NCBI GenBank assembly: GCA_944384125.1
Contig: CALWSF010000011.1
Coordinates: 1-64,000 of the forward strand
Length of the DNA stretch: 64,000 bases
From: an uncultured Lachnospiraceae bacterium
Lineage (GTDB): Bacteria > Bacillota > Clostridia > Lachnospirales > Lachnospiraceae
Reading direction: 5' to 3'
A program made the translations under genes and the position numbers. The notes under the pieces are model-generated. The model saw only the letters and a list, made by a program, of their open reading frames with translations, searched no databases and was not told where the DNA came from. The stretch's first letter is position 1, and every line of letters starts with the position of its first letter. Below are positions 35,268-44,114 of this stretch, piece by piece.

Positions 35268-36425
35268 TTGTTGAGTTTGCTTGCGGCGCTTCTCGTATTT
35301 GGCCTTATTATTCTGTTTCATGAATTTGGCCATTTTCTTCTGGCAAAGCGCGGCGGAATCTGTGTTGTTGAGTTCTCTCTCGGAATGGGGCCGCGGCTTT
35401 TCAGCTTTGTCAGGGGAGGCACCCGTTATTCTCTGAAGCTTCTTCCCTTCGGAGGCTCCTGCATGATGCTTGGAGAGGACGAGGATACGGAGGATGAAAC
35501 AGAGAAAAGAGATGAAAATACATCGGAAGTACACTGTGCAGCAGACAGTGAAAACGTCGGGACAGACAGGCGTCTTCCCGATTCATATGGCGGAATTTCC
35601 CTTCCTCCGGGAGCAAAAGGAGCATATTTTAATGAAACATCCGTCTGGACCCGTTTCCTTGTCATAGCGGCCGGACCGTTTTTTAATTTTATCCTTGCTT
35701 TCATCTGTTCCTTTTTTGTGATCAGCTGTGTGGGGTACGATCCGGCAGAGATTCAGCATGTGGAGCCCGGGTATCCTGCAGCTGAGGCAGGGATGCAGCA
35801 GGGAGACGTGATTACGGAAATAAATGGTAAGTCGATCCGGCTTTACCGGGACATTCTGGCTTATACGGCATTTCATCCTGGGGAGACTCTGACAGTTGAG
35901 TACAAAAGGAACGGGGAAAAACTTGAGGCTGTTCTTGAGCCTAAATATTCTGAGGAGACCGGCGGTTATCTCATGGGGATCAGCGGAGGCGTGTACAGAA
36001 AGTCGGAATCTGTTTTCACAACGGCAAAGTACAGCGTATATGAGCTTCGCTACTGGATTGATCTGACATTTAAGAGTCTGGGAATGATTGTGAAGCGCCA
36101 GGTAAGCTCTGATGATATTGCGGGACCTGTGCGGATTGTGTCCATGATTGACTCAACGGTAAAGGAAAGCAGTGAGTACGGGCTCATGGTTGTTCTGGTA
36201 AATCTGGCGAGTATGTGTGTGCTTCTGAGTGCCAATCTGGGCATCATGAACCTTCTTCCGATTCCGGCTCTCGACGGCGGAAGACTTGTGTTTATTGTGA
36301 TTGAAATGCTCCGCGGAAAACCCATTGACCGGGAAAAGGAGGGCATGATCCATATGACGGGTATGGCTCTTCTTATGACACTTATGGTGTTTATTCTGTT
36401 TAATGATATAAGAAATATATTTTAA
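35268..36425 (+). CDS. rseP: Site-2 intramembrane metalloprotease RseP
   Basis: 385 residues. The start is a TTG with GCAGGTGG in the end of dxr. The zinc motif HEFGH is at residues 18-22 in the first membrane helix; a PDZ domain lies around residues 160-240 (HVEPGYPAAEAGMQQGDVITEI); the second active-site motif NLLPIPALDGGRLV is near 330. It cleaves membrane-embedded anti-sigma factors or signal peptides. An acidic, hydrophilic insert of about 45 residues (roughly 68-115) lies between the LGED sequence and the second helix, longer than I expect for the family. Confidence 0.94.
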   Translation: MLSLLAALLVFGLIILFHEFGHFLLAKRGGICVVEFSLGMGPRLFSFVRGGTRYSLKLLPFGGSCMMLGEDEDTEDETEKRDENTSEVHCAADSENVGTDRRLPDSYGGISLPPGAKGAYFNETSVWTRFLVIAAGPFFNFILAFICSFFVISCVGYDPAEIQHVEPGYPAAEAGMQQGDVITEINGKSIRLYRDILAYTAFHPGETLTVEYKRNGEKLEAVLEPKYSEETGGYLMGISGGVYRKSESVFTTAKYSVYELRYWIDLTFKSLGMIVKRQVSSDDIAGPVRIVSMIDSTVKESSEYGLMVVLVNLASMCVLLSANLGIMNLLPIPALDGGRLVFIVIEMLRGKPIDREKEGMIHMTGMALLMTLMVFILFNDIRNIF

Positions 36426-36506
36426 TTTCAGGCGCCGCATGCCGGATGAGCAATGTCTGGCTGCGGCGCGTATGAGATGGATATCAGGAGGGCAGGTAGG
36501 ATAAAG

Positions 36507-37580
36507 ATGGCATACAGGGATGAGACAAAGACAGTTCAGATTGGAAACAGAGAGATCGGGGGAGGACATCCTGTTTTAATTCAGTCCATGTGCAATACAA
36601 GGACAGAAGATGTGGATGCCACAGTAGCGCAGATCCTTGAGCTGGAGACGGCGGGATGCGATATTATCCGGGTCGCGGTGCCTACGATGGAAGCGGCGCT
36701 GGCGCTGAAGGAAATCCGCAGAAGGATTCATATTCCGCTGGTAGCCGATATACATTTCGATTACCGCCTGGCTATCGCCTCCATTGAATGCGGTGCTGAT
36801 AAGATCCGGATCAATCCGGGAAACATCGGTTCGGAAGAACGGGTAAGAGCTGTTGTGGACAAGGCAAAAGAGTACGGCATTCCCATCCGTGTCGGGGTCA
36901 ACAGCGGTTCGCTTGAAAAAGCGCTGATCGAAAAATACAAAGGCGTGACGGCGGAAGGACTTGTGGAGAGTGCTCTGGATAAAACTGCCATGATTGAGAA
37001 AATGGGATATGACAACCTGGTCATCAGTATCAAGTCTTCCGATGTAATGATGTGTGTAAAGGCCCATGAGCTGATCGTTAAAAAGACGAGGTATCCTCTT
37101 CATGTCGGAATTACAGAGGCTGGAACAGTCACTGCGGGAAACATAAAATCAGCGGTGGGGCTGGGACTCATTCTGGGACAGGGAATCGGCGATACCATCC
37201 GTGTCTCCCTGACGGGCAGCCCTGTGGAAGAGATTAAGTCTGCAAAGCTTATACTCAGAACGCTGGGACTGAGAAAGGGTGGCGTAGAGGTTGTCTCCTG
37301 TCCTACCTGCGGACGGACAAAAATTGATCTTATCGGTCTCGCCAATCAGGTTGAGACCATGGTTCAGGCATATCCTCTTGATATAAAAGTTGCGGTAATG
37401 GGATGCGTGGTAAATGGTCCGGGAGAGGCCAGAGAAGCGGATCTGGGCATTGCCGGCGGCATAGGAGAGGGACTTCTGATCCGGCGGGGAGAGGTAATCC
37501 GCAAGGTGCCGGAGGCGGAGCTTCTGCCGGCTCTTAAGGCAGAGCTTGATCGGCTGGCTGCGGAAAAAGAAGTAGGGTGA
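36507..37580 (+). CDS. ispG: 4-hydroxy-3-methylbut-2-en-1-yl diphosphate synthase (flavodoxin)
   Basis: 357 residues, the bacterial length. The 4Fe-4S ligands are visible: two Cys in SCPTCGRTKIDL near residue 265 and the third in GCVVNGPGEAREAD near 299. The TIM-barrel begins VQIGNREIGGGHPVLIQSMC. It makes HMBPP, the penultimate MEP-pathway intermediate. The ATG at 36507 is preceded by GGTAGG. polC follows after 4 bp. With dxr and uppS it makes this operon strongly isoprenoid-directed. Confidence 0.96.
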   Translation: MAYRDETKTVQIGNREIGGGHPVLIQSMCNTRTEDVDATVAQILELETAGCDIIRVAVPTMEAALALKEIRRRIHIPLVADIHFDYRLAIASIECGADKIRINPGNIGSEERVRAVVDKAKEYGIPIRVGVNSGSLEKALIEKYKGVTAEGLVESALDKTAMIEKMGYDNLVISIKSSDVMMCVKAHELIVKKTRYPLHVGITEAGTVTAGNIKSAVGLGLILGQGIGDTIRVSLTGSPVEEIKSAKLILRTLGLRKGGVEVVSCPTCGRTKIDLIGLANQVETMVQAYPLDIKVAVMGCVVNGPGEAREADLGIAGGIGEGLLIRRGEVIRKVPEAELLPALKAELDRLAAEKEVG

Positions 37581-37584
37581 TAGA

Positions 37585-40500
37585 ATGAAAACATTTCTGG
37601 AGGTATTTCCGGATTTACATATTGCGGACAGTGTGAGAGGGCTTTTAGAACTGGTAAAGGTCGAAAAGGTTACGGCTACCAGCGACAGAAGCTCTGTTCG
37701 CATTTATATCGACAGTCCGCGTCTGATGCACAAACAGAATATTTACATGCTGGAGGACGGGATCAGAGAGCAGCTTTTTCCGGGAAAGAGAATTACGATC
37801 CGGATTCTGGAAAAATATCATCTTTCCAGCCAGTATACGCCTGAAAAGCTGATGGATGTCTACCGGGACAGTATTCTGCTGGAACTGAAAAAATACAGTG
37901 TTGTTCTCTACAGCATGTTCCGCAAGGCGGAGCTGACCTTTGAGGAGAAAGATCTTCTTGTGCTTGAACTGGAGGACACGATGGTTGTCCGCGAAAAATC
38001 AGGGGAGCTTAAACGGATTCTGGAGAAAATATTTACGGAGCGGTGCGGCCTGCCGCTGGAGATAAAGCTTTCATATCGTCCGGTTATGCAGAAAAAAGAA
38101 GAGGATGCATCTGTTATCTATGTGAGCGGGCATGAAAACAAAGAGAACGAAGATACGCCCCGCCTGCAGGATGATGCCGGTGTTCCGGCAAAGAAGGGAA
38201 AAGAGGTTTCGGGCTCAGCCGCTCAGGAAAGCGGGCAGAAATTAAAGAAAGCCGGTTTTGGGGACACTTCCGGAAAGAAGAATTCAAACCAGACGGATAA
38301 TAAGGATGGAAAAAAGGATTTCTCCGGCGGGAAACGGGAATTCAGACGTTTCGGGCAGATGAAGAAGTCGGACAATCCGGATGTGCTTTACGGCCGTGAT
38401 TTCGAGGACGAGCCTGTTGAACTTGATAAACTGGAGGGTGAGGTAGGCGAAGTTGTTATCCGGGGGAAAATCCTGTCCACGGAATTGCGTGAGCTCAGGA
38501 GCGGCAACACACTTTTTATGTTTAATATTACGGATTTCCGTGATACGATAGGTGTCAAAATTTTTGCCAGAGAAGATACGCTTGAAGATCTGAAAACTGC
38601 CACAAAGGCAGGTCAGTTTGTGAAGGTAAAGGGTGTCGCTAATATTGACCGGTTTGACGGAGAACTGACAATCGGGTCTGTGTCGGGCATAAAAAAGTGC
38701 GAGGATTTTACAACCAAACGAATGGACAGCAGTCCCGTAAAGCGGGTTGAGCTTCACTGTCACACAAAAATGAGTGATATGGACGGTGTCTCAGAGGTAA
38801 AAGACATCATAAAGCGCGCCAAACAGTGGGGAATGGACGCCATTGCCGTGACGGATCATGGCTGTGTTCAGGCCTTCCCTGATGCCAATCATGCACTGGA
38901 CAAGGGAGATTCATTTAAAATACTCTACGGAGTGGAGGGATATCTGGTAGATGATCTGCAGGAGCTGGCGGAGAACCCGAAGGGCCAGTCTCTTGATCAT
39001 ACCTGTGTTGTGTTTGATATAGAGACGACCGGTTTCAGTCCAATCAAAAACCGGATTATTGAGATTGGTGCCGTGCGCGTCAGAGAGGGGCGGATTGTAG
39101 ACAAATTCAGCACTTTCGTAAACCCGGAGGTGCCGATTCCCTATGAGATTGAACAGCTGACAGGAATAAGCGACAACATGGTTCTGGATGCTCCTGTTAT
39201 TGAGGAGGTTCTCCCCAGGTTTCTGGAGTTCTGTGAGGGAGCTGTCATGGTGGCACATAATGCTTCCTTTGATATCAGTTTTATAAAAGAGTATGCTTCG
39301 CGTCAGGGGCTGAGTTTCGATCCCACTGTGCTGGACACCGTGGCTCTGGCCAGACTCCTTCTTCCGAACCTGAACCGCTTTAAGCTTGACACGGTTGCAA
39401 AGGAGCTGCGCATCTCCCTGGAAAATCATCACAGGGCAGTGGATGATGCGGGAGCGACCGCGGAAATCTTTGTTAAATTCATTGAGATGCTGAAGGAAAG
39501 AGGAGTTTGTGATCTGAACGGACTCAATGAGTTGAGCAAAATGACTCCGGAGATGATCCGGAAGATGCCGACCTACCATATCATTATTCTTGCCAAAAAT
39601 GATGTGGGACGCATCAACCTGTACCGTCTGATATCGGAATCCAACCTTACATATTTCGCCAAGCGCCCCCGGATACCAAAAAGCCTTCTGGCAAAAAGAC
39701 GTGAGGGGCTTATCATCGGCTCTGCCTGTGAGGCGGGAGAACTTTTCCAGGCAATTATCCGGGGGGTTCCCGATTCACAGCTGGGGAAAATTGTAAGCTT
39801 TTATGATTATCTGGAGATCCAGCCACTGGGCAATAATGCTTTTATGCTGCGGGATGAAAAGAGCCCGGCAAATACCTGGGAGGATCTTAAAGATTACAAC
39901 CGTAAAATAATTACCCTGGGAGAGCAGTTTAATAAGCTGGTATGCGCTACCTGTGATGTCCATTTCCTGGATCCGGAGGATGAGGTATACAGGCGTATTA
40001 TCATGGCCAGCAAGGGTTTTAAAGATGCGGATGATCAGGCGCCTCTTTATCTTCGTACAACGGAGGAGATGCTTGCGGAGTTTGAATATCTGGGAAGCGA
40101 CAAGGCGTATGAAATTGTGGTAACGAATACACGGAAGATTGCGGCCATGTGCGAGAAGATATCTCCGGTAAGGCCGGATAAGTGCCCTCCGGTCATTCCC
40201 AACTCAGATGAGATGCTCAGGACGATCTGCTATAACAGAGCTCACGATATGTACGGGGAGGAGCTTCCGAAGGTTGTGGTGGACCGTCTTGAGAGGGAAC
40301 TTCATTCCATTATCTCCAACGGTTTTGCCGTAATGTATATCATTGCCCAGAAGCTGGTGTGGAAATCCAACGAGGACGGGTATCTGGTGGGTTCCCGTGG
40401 TTCTGTCGGTTCATCTCTGGCGGCTACCATGGCGGGAATTACAGAGGTAAATCCGTTAAGCCCGCACTATTATTGTCCGAACTGTCATTATTACGATTTT

Positions 40501-42084
40501 GATTCGGATGAGGTAAAGAGCTTCTCTGGAATGGCGGGATGTGATATGCCGGACAAAAACTGCCCTGTCTGCGGAAAACCGCTTAAAAAAGACGGTTTTG
40601 ACATACCTTTTGAGACATTCCTGGGATTTAAGGGAGATAAAGAGCCGGATATCGACCTGAACTTCTCCGGCGAGTATCAGAGCCGCGCTCACAGCTACAC
40701 CGAGGTCATCTTCGGAAAAGGGCAGACATACAGAGCCGGAACCATCGGTACGCTGGCCGACAAGACAGCCTATGGTTTTGTGGCCCATTACTATGAAGAC
40801 AAGGGCATGCGGAAACGGCGCTGTGAGATCGACCGCATCGTGTCAGGCTGCGTGGGTGTGCGCCGCACCACGGGACAGCACCCGGGAGGCATTATCGTGC
40901 TTCCGCTGGGGGAGGAGATAGATTCCTTTACTCCGGTTCAGCACCCGGCCGATGATATGACAACGAGGACAGTTACAACTCATTTTGACTATCACTCCAT
41001 CGATCACAACCTTCTGAAGCTCGATATTCTGGGACACGATGATCCCACCATGATCCGAATGCTTCAGGACCTTACCGGGCTTGATCCCGTAAAGGATATT
41101 CCGCTGGACTCAAAAGAGGTTATGAGCCTTTTTCAGAATACGGACGCGCTGGGAATCACGCCGGATGACATCGGCGGCTGTAAGCTGGGAGCTCTGGGAA
41201 TTCCCGAGTTTGGTACGGATTTTGCCATGCAGATGCTTATAGACGCCCAGCCCCGGTATTTTTCCGATCTGGTTCGTATCGCAGGTCTGGCCCATGGAAC
41301 GGACGTGTGGCTGGGAAATGCAAAGGATCTGATTCTCAGCGGCCAGGCAACGATTCAGACGGCCATCTGCTGCCGTGATGATATCATGATTTATCTGATA
41401 CAGAAAGGGCTGGAGGAAGGACTTTCCTTTACGATTATGGAGTCTGTCCGGAAAGGAAAGGGGCTTAAGCCGGAGTGGATTGATGAGATGAAGGCGCACG
41501 ATGTGCCTCAGTGGTACATTGATTCCTGCTTAAAGATTAAATATATGTTCCCGAAGGCTCATGCGGCTGCCTATGTTATGATGGCATGGCGTGTGGCCTA
41601 CTGTAAGGTGTTTTATCCTCTGGCCTATTATGCAGCTTATTTCAGTATTCGTGCAAATGGTTTTTCCTATAAGCTGATGTGCCAGGGCCGCGATAAGCTG
41701 GAATATTATCTGGCGGATTACAGGAGCCGGATGGATACCCTCTCGAAAAAAGAGCAGGATACGCTGCGGGATATGAGAATTGTGCAGGAGATGTATGCGC
41801 GGGGGTATGAGTTTACGCCGATTGACATTTATAAAGCCAGTGCAAGAAATTTCCAGATCATAGACGGGAAGCTGATGCCTTCCTTAAGCAGTATTGACGG
41901 TCTGGGAGAAAAAGCGGCCGACGCGGTTGTGTTCGCCGCGGAGGACGGCCCCTTCCTCTCCCGTGAAGATTTCATAAACCGGACAAAAGTGACGAAAACG
42001 GTCTGCGACCTGATGGCGGAGCTGGGAATTCTGGAGGGACTGCCCCAGAGCAACCAGCTGTCGCTGTTTGATATGGTTATGTAA
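37585..42084 (+). CDS. polC: DNA polymerase III PolC-type alpha subunit
   Basis: 1499 residues. Order: N-terminal domain with a Lys/Glu-rich linker (about 165-275), an OB-fold (about 285-370, EVVIRGKILSTELRELRSG), split PHP domain beginning RVELHCHTKMSDMDGVSEV, an inserted DnaQ-type 3'-5' exonuclease (CVVFDIETTGFSPIKNRIIE near 473, AHNASFDISFI, HHRAVDDAGAT), a four-Cys zinc site (CPNCHYYDF, CPVCGKPL near 963), and the palm with catalytic DIDLNF near 1023, ending in a helix-hairpin-helix. It is the leading-strand replicase of Firmicutes. Its 3' end overlaps the convergent PfkB kinase gene by 8 bp. Confidence 0.97.
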   Translation: MKTFLEVFPDLHIADSVRGLLELVKVEKVTATSDRSSVRIYIDSPRLMHKQNIYMLEDGIREQLFPGKRITIRILEKYHLSSQYTPEKLMDVYRDSILLELKKYSVVLYSMFRKAELTFEEKDLLVLELEDTMVVREKSGELKRILEKIFTERCGLPLEIKLSYRPVMQKKEEDASVIYVSGHENKENEDTPRLQDDAGVPAKKGKEVSGSAAQESGQKLKKAGFGDTSGKKNSNQTDNKDGKKDFSGGKREFRRFGQMKKSDNPDVLYGRDFEDEPVELDKLEGEVGEVVIRGKILSTELRELRSGNTLFMFNITDFRDTIGVKIFAREDTLEDLKTATKAGQFVKVKGVANIDRFDGELTIGSVSGIKKCEDFTTKRMDSSPVKRVELHCHTKMSDMDGVSEVKDIIKRAKQWGMDAIAVTDHGCVQAFPDANHALDKGDSFKILYGVEGYLVDDLQELAENPKGQSLDHTCVVFDIETTGFSPIKNRIIEIGAVRVREGRIVDKFSTFVNPEVPIPYEIEQLTGISDNMVLDAPVIEEVLPRFLEFCEGAVMVAHNASFDISFIKEYASRQGLSFDPTVLDTVALARLLLPNLNRFKLDTVAKELRISLENHHRAVDDAGATAEIFVKFIEMLKERGVCDLNGLNELSKMTPEMIRKMPTYHIIILAKNDVGRINLYRLISESNLTYFAKRPRIPKSLLAKRREGLIIGSACEAGELFQAIIRGVPDSQLGKIVSFYDYLEIQPLGNNAFMLRDEKSPANTWEDLKDYNRKIITLGEQFNKLVCATCDVHFLDPEDEVYRRIIMASKGFKDADDQAPLYLRTTEEMLAEFEYLGSDKAYEIVVTNTRKIAAMCEKISPVRPDKCPPVIPNSDEMLRTICYNRAHDMYGEELPKVVVDRLERELHSIISNGFAVMYIIAQKLVWKSNEDGYLVGSRGSVGSSLAATMAGITEVNPLSPHYYCPNCHYYDFDSDEVKSFSGMAGCDMPDKNCPVCGKPLKKDGFDIPFETFLGFKGDKEPDIDLNFSGEYQSRAHSYTEVIFGKGQTYRAGTIGTLADKTAYGFVAHYYEDKGMRKRRCEIDRIVSGCVGVRRTTGQHPGGIIVLPLGEEIDSFTPVQHPADDMTTRTVTTHFDYHSIDHNLLKLDILGHDDPTMIRMLQDLTGLDPVKDIPLDSKEVMSLFQNTDALGITPDDIGGCKLGALGIPEFGTDFAMQMLIDAQPRYFSDLVRIAGLAHGTDVWLGNAKDLILSGQATIQTAICCRDDIMIYLIQKGLEEGLSFTIMESVRKGKGLKPEWIDEMKAHDVPQWYIDSCLKIKYMFPKAHAAAYVMMAWRVAYCKVFYPLAYYAAYFSIRANGFSYKLMCQGRDKLEYYLADYRSRMDTLSKKEQDTLRDMRIVQEMYARGYEFTPIDIYKASARNFQIIDGKLMPSLSSIDGLGEKAADAVVFAAEDGPFLSREDFINRTKVTKTVCDLMAELGILEGLPQSNQLSLFDMVM

Positions 42085-43150
42085 GAGAAAGGGAGGGGGT
42101 TACCATCCTCTCAAACTCCTCCTCCGTAAGCGATGCCCCGGCTGTGCGGATGACGGCGGAGGAGGCGATATTCGCCTGTCTGAGCGCCTCGCGCAGAGGA
42201 AAGCCCAGGCTCAGAGATGCCATCACGGCGCCGATATGGGCGTCGCCTGCGCCGATGGTGTCCACTATCGGCAGGTCGGATGTGGCGGCGGGAACTGTAT
42301 ATGTCCCGCCGCCTTTTTCATGGCAGTACACGCCGCGGCTTCCCAGCGTCACAATAACCGTATTTTCTGTCCGGGCAGAGAGGCGTGCTGCGGCATCTTT
42401 TACGTTGTCCGCACCGCTTAAGGCGGTTGCCTCATCCTCGTTTACATGGAGGACGGGATGAAGAGCAAAAATCCGTTCCGTTCTGGATCTTTCGATGAAA
42501 ATACCCCTGGGGCCCGGCGCGTAGAAAAGCTCCCAGCGGGGATGTTCTTCAAGGCATGCAATCAGTTCCTCTCCGGTTGGTTCCTCGATCTCAAGACCGC
42601 AGACGTAAGCCATGTCATAGGAGTCAGCGGGAAAGTCTTTAAGCCAGGCCCGGTCAAAAAGATACTCGGCGCCGTGGCAGGAGAGAAAGGTGCGCTCCCC
42701 GCCGGGTTCCACCAGGCAGTAGCAGCATCCGTTTTCTTTATCGGGGACGTGCACCGGAACGGGAAAGCCTCTTTTTTCCAGCTCGCGGGCAGCATATTCG
42801 CCGTAAAAGCCACATCCCACCGGGGTAAGGAGAGTGACCGGAGCCGAAAAAAGCCGGATCATGGAAGCGGCATTAAAGGCGCAGCCGCCCAGTGCCATGG
42901 AATGGCCGGTGGGGTGGATGTCCTCTGCCGTGCTGGGCAGGTGGGGCACGCGGATAATAATGTCCACGCAGGATGAACCGATTACAAGAATTTTCTTTGC
43001 CGGTTCCTGCTTCTGATTTTTCTCTGACTTGAATTTATTCCGTTCATTTTTGAGATCGCTGTTTTCTGCTTTTTTTTCAGATTCGGTTCTGTCCGTATTT
43101 CTGCTAAATGTTATATTGTCTGTTCTGTCCGGATTGTATGTATCTGCCAA
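42077..43150 (-). CDS. PfkB-family carbohydrate/nucleoside kinase
   Basis: 357 residues from a TTG start with GGGAGG 7 nt upstream. The first 50 residues are polar and repetitive in Lys, Asn, Glu and Arg, an extension with no family counterpart. The kinase domain begins KKILVIGSSCVDIIIRVPHL and ends with the PfkB signature VDTIGAGDAHIGAVMASL (catalytic Asp in GAGD; usual form DTTGAGD). The MALGGCAFNAASM loop is the sugar-binding region. The substrate is uncertain; ribokinase- and fructokinase-like are both possible. A palindrome sits at its transcription start. It converges on polC with an 8-bp overlap. Confidence 0.88.
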   Translation of the reverse strand: MADTYNPDRTDNITFSRNTDRTESEKKAENSDLKNERNKFKSEKNQKQEPAKKILVIGSSCVDIIIRVPHLPSTAEDIHPTGHSMALGGCAFNAASMIRLFSAPVTLLTPVGCGFYGEYAARELEKRGFPVPVHVPDKENGCCYCLVEPGGERTFLSCHGAEYLFDRAWLKDFPADSYDMAYVCGLEIEEPTGEELIACLEEHPRWELFYAPGPRGIFIERSRTERIFALHPVLHVNEDEATALSGADNVKDAAARLSARTENTVIVTLGSRGVYCHEKGGGTYTVPAATSDLPIVDTIGAGDAHIGAVMASLSLGFPLREALRQANIASSAVIRTAGASLTEEEFERMVTPSLSLT

Positions 43151-43200
43151 AGTTATTCCTCCCTGTTTAATTTCCTGTCTGTATATATCATATTGAAAGT

Positions 43201-43216
43201 CTGATCTGCAGATCAG
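43201..43216. promoter_or_regulatory. 16-bp perfect palindrome at the PfkB kinase promoter
   Basis: CTGATCTGCAGATCAG is a perfect inverted repeat, lying just downstream of and overlapping the minus-strand -10 box (43215-43220). This is the classic position for a repressor operator. Confidence 0.65.
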
Positions 43217-43223
43217 TATATCA
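43215..43223 (-). promoter_or_regulatory. Extended -10 promoter of the PfkB kinase gene
   Basis: On the minus strand TGATATACT, an extended -10 element, about 65 bp before the TTG start. The -35 region is weak. Confidence 0.5.
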
Positions 43224-43340
43224 TAAATTTTTTTACATTGTGATAAAATATGCTTTTTTGATATATCAGGCCGTAATTTGTCATCTGATATGCCTTTCTT
43301 TGGCAGTTGGGTGGAAGTGGTAGCATCCTGTCCGGATGTG

Positions 43341-43349
43341 TGATATACT
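43341..43349 (+). promoter_or_regulatory. Extended -10 promoter of the peroxiredoxin gene
   Basis: TGATATACT on the plus strand, about 100 bp before the start codon at 43449; no clear -35. The 300-bp gap 43151-43448 thus holds two divergent promoters and the palindrome, and otherwise is AT-rich. Confidence 0.45.
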
Positions 43350-43448
43350 GAAAAAATATCGAATGTGCGAAACGGTAATATGTTTCGGGAACTGTAAACA
43401 TATAATCGGAAATCTGCCTGAGGGCAGGAGATAAAAGGAGGAAGCGGT

Positions 43449-43907
43449 ATGCTGGAGACAGGAAAAAAAGCGCCGGAATTTACACTTCCGGATCAGAACG
43501 GACAGATGGTTTCGCTGTCCGATTTCAGAGGAAAAAAGGTAATTCTCTATTTTTACAGTAAAGATAACACAGCCGGCTGCACGAAACAGGCATGTTCTTT
43601 TTCAGAGCTTTACCCCGATTTTACGGAAAAAAATGCGGTTGTGATTGGAGTCAGCAAAGATTCTGCCGGGTCTCATAAAAAATTCGCGGAAAAATACAGC
43701 CTTCCGTTTATTCTCCTGTCGGATGAGGAGCGGACTGTCATTGAGGCGTATGATGTCTGGAAGGAAAAAAATATGTATGGAAAAAAGGTCATGGGCGTAG
43801 TGAGAAGTACGTACCTGATCGATGAACAGGGAATTATTGTGAAAGCTTTCACAAAGGTTAAGGCTGCTGAAAATGCAGCGCAGATGCTCAAAGAGCTGAC
43901 TGTATAA
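43449..43907 (+). CDS. bcp: Thiol peroxiredoxin, BCP/PrxQ type
   Basis: 152 residues. FYSKDNTAGCTKQACSFSELY holds the peroxidatic Cys44 and resolving Cys49, the spacing of atypical 2-Cys PrxQ enzymes. The N-terminus APEFTLPDQNG and later RSTYLIDEQGIIVKAF are conserved. It reduces peroxides in the cytoplasm with a thioredoxin-like donor. Start follows AAAGGAGGAAG. It is a single-gene unit; a hairpin at 43945-43979 downstream has no T tract. Confidence 0.95.
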   Translation: MLETGKKAPEFTLPDQNGQMVSLSDFRGKKVILYFYSKDNTAGCTKQACSFSELYPDFTEKNAVVIGVSKDSAGSHKKFAEKYSLPFILLSDEERTVIEAYDVWKEKNMYGKKVMGVVRSTYLIDEQGIIVKAFTKVKAAENAAQMLKELTV

Positions 43908-44114
43908 GGGTTTTGTAAAATTTATGTAAAATATTTGTGTTTTCCGGCAGAGGAAAAGCTTGAAAAGCCTTTCCTGCCGCAGTAGAATCAAGGTAACACC
44001 ATCCTTTCCTTTTATTCATCGTATCATGTACCACATGCTTGAATTGGTTTTGTCAGATACGGGGGATCAGATGGCGGATTATGAAACGAAAAAGAGAAAG
44101 GAAAACGAGAAGCC

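Noticed and set aside
43944..43980. Terminator after the peroxiredoxin gene
   Set aside because: A hairpin exists (CGGCAGAGG with CCTTTCCTGCCG) but it is bulged and has no T tract on either strand.
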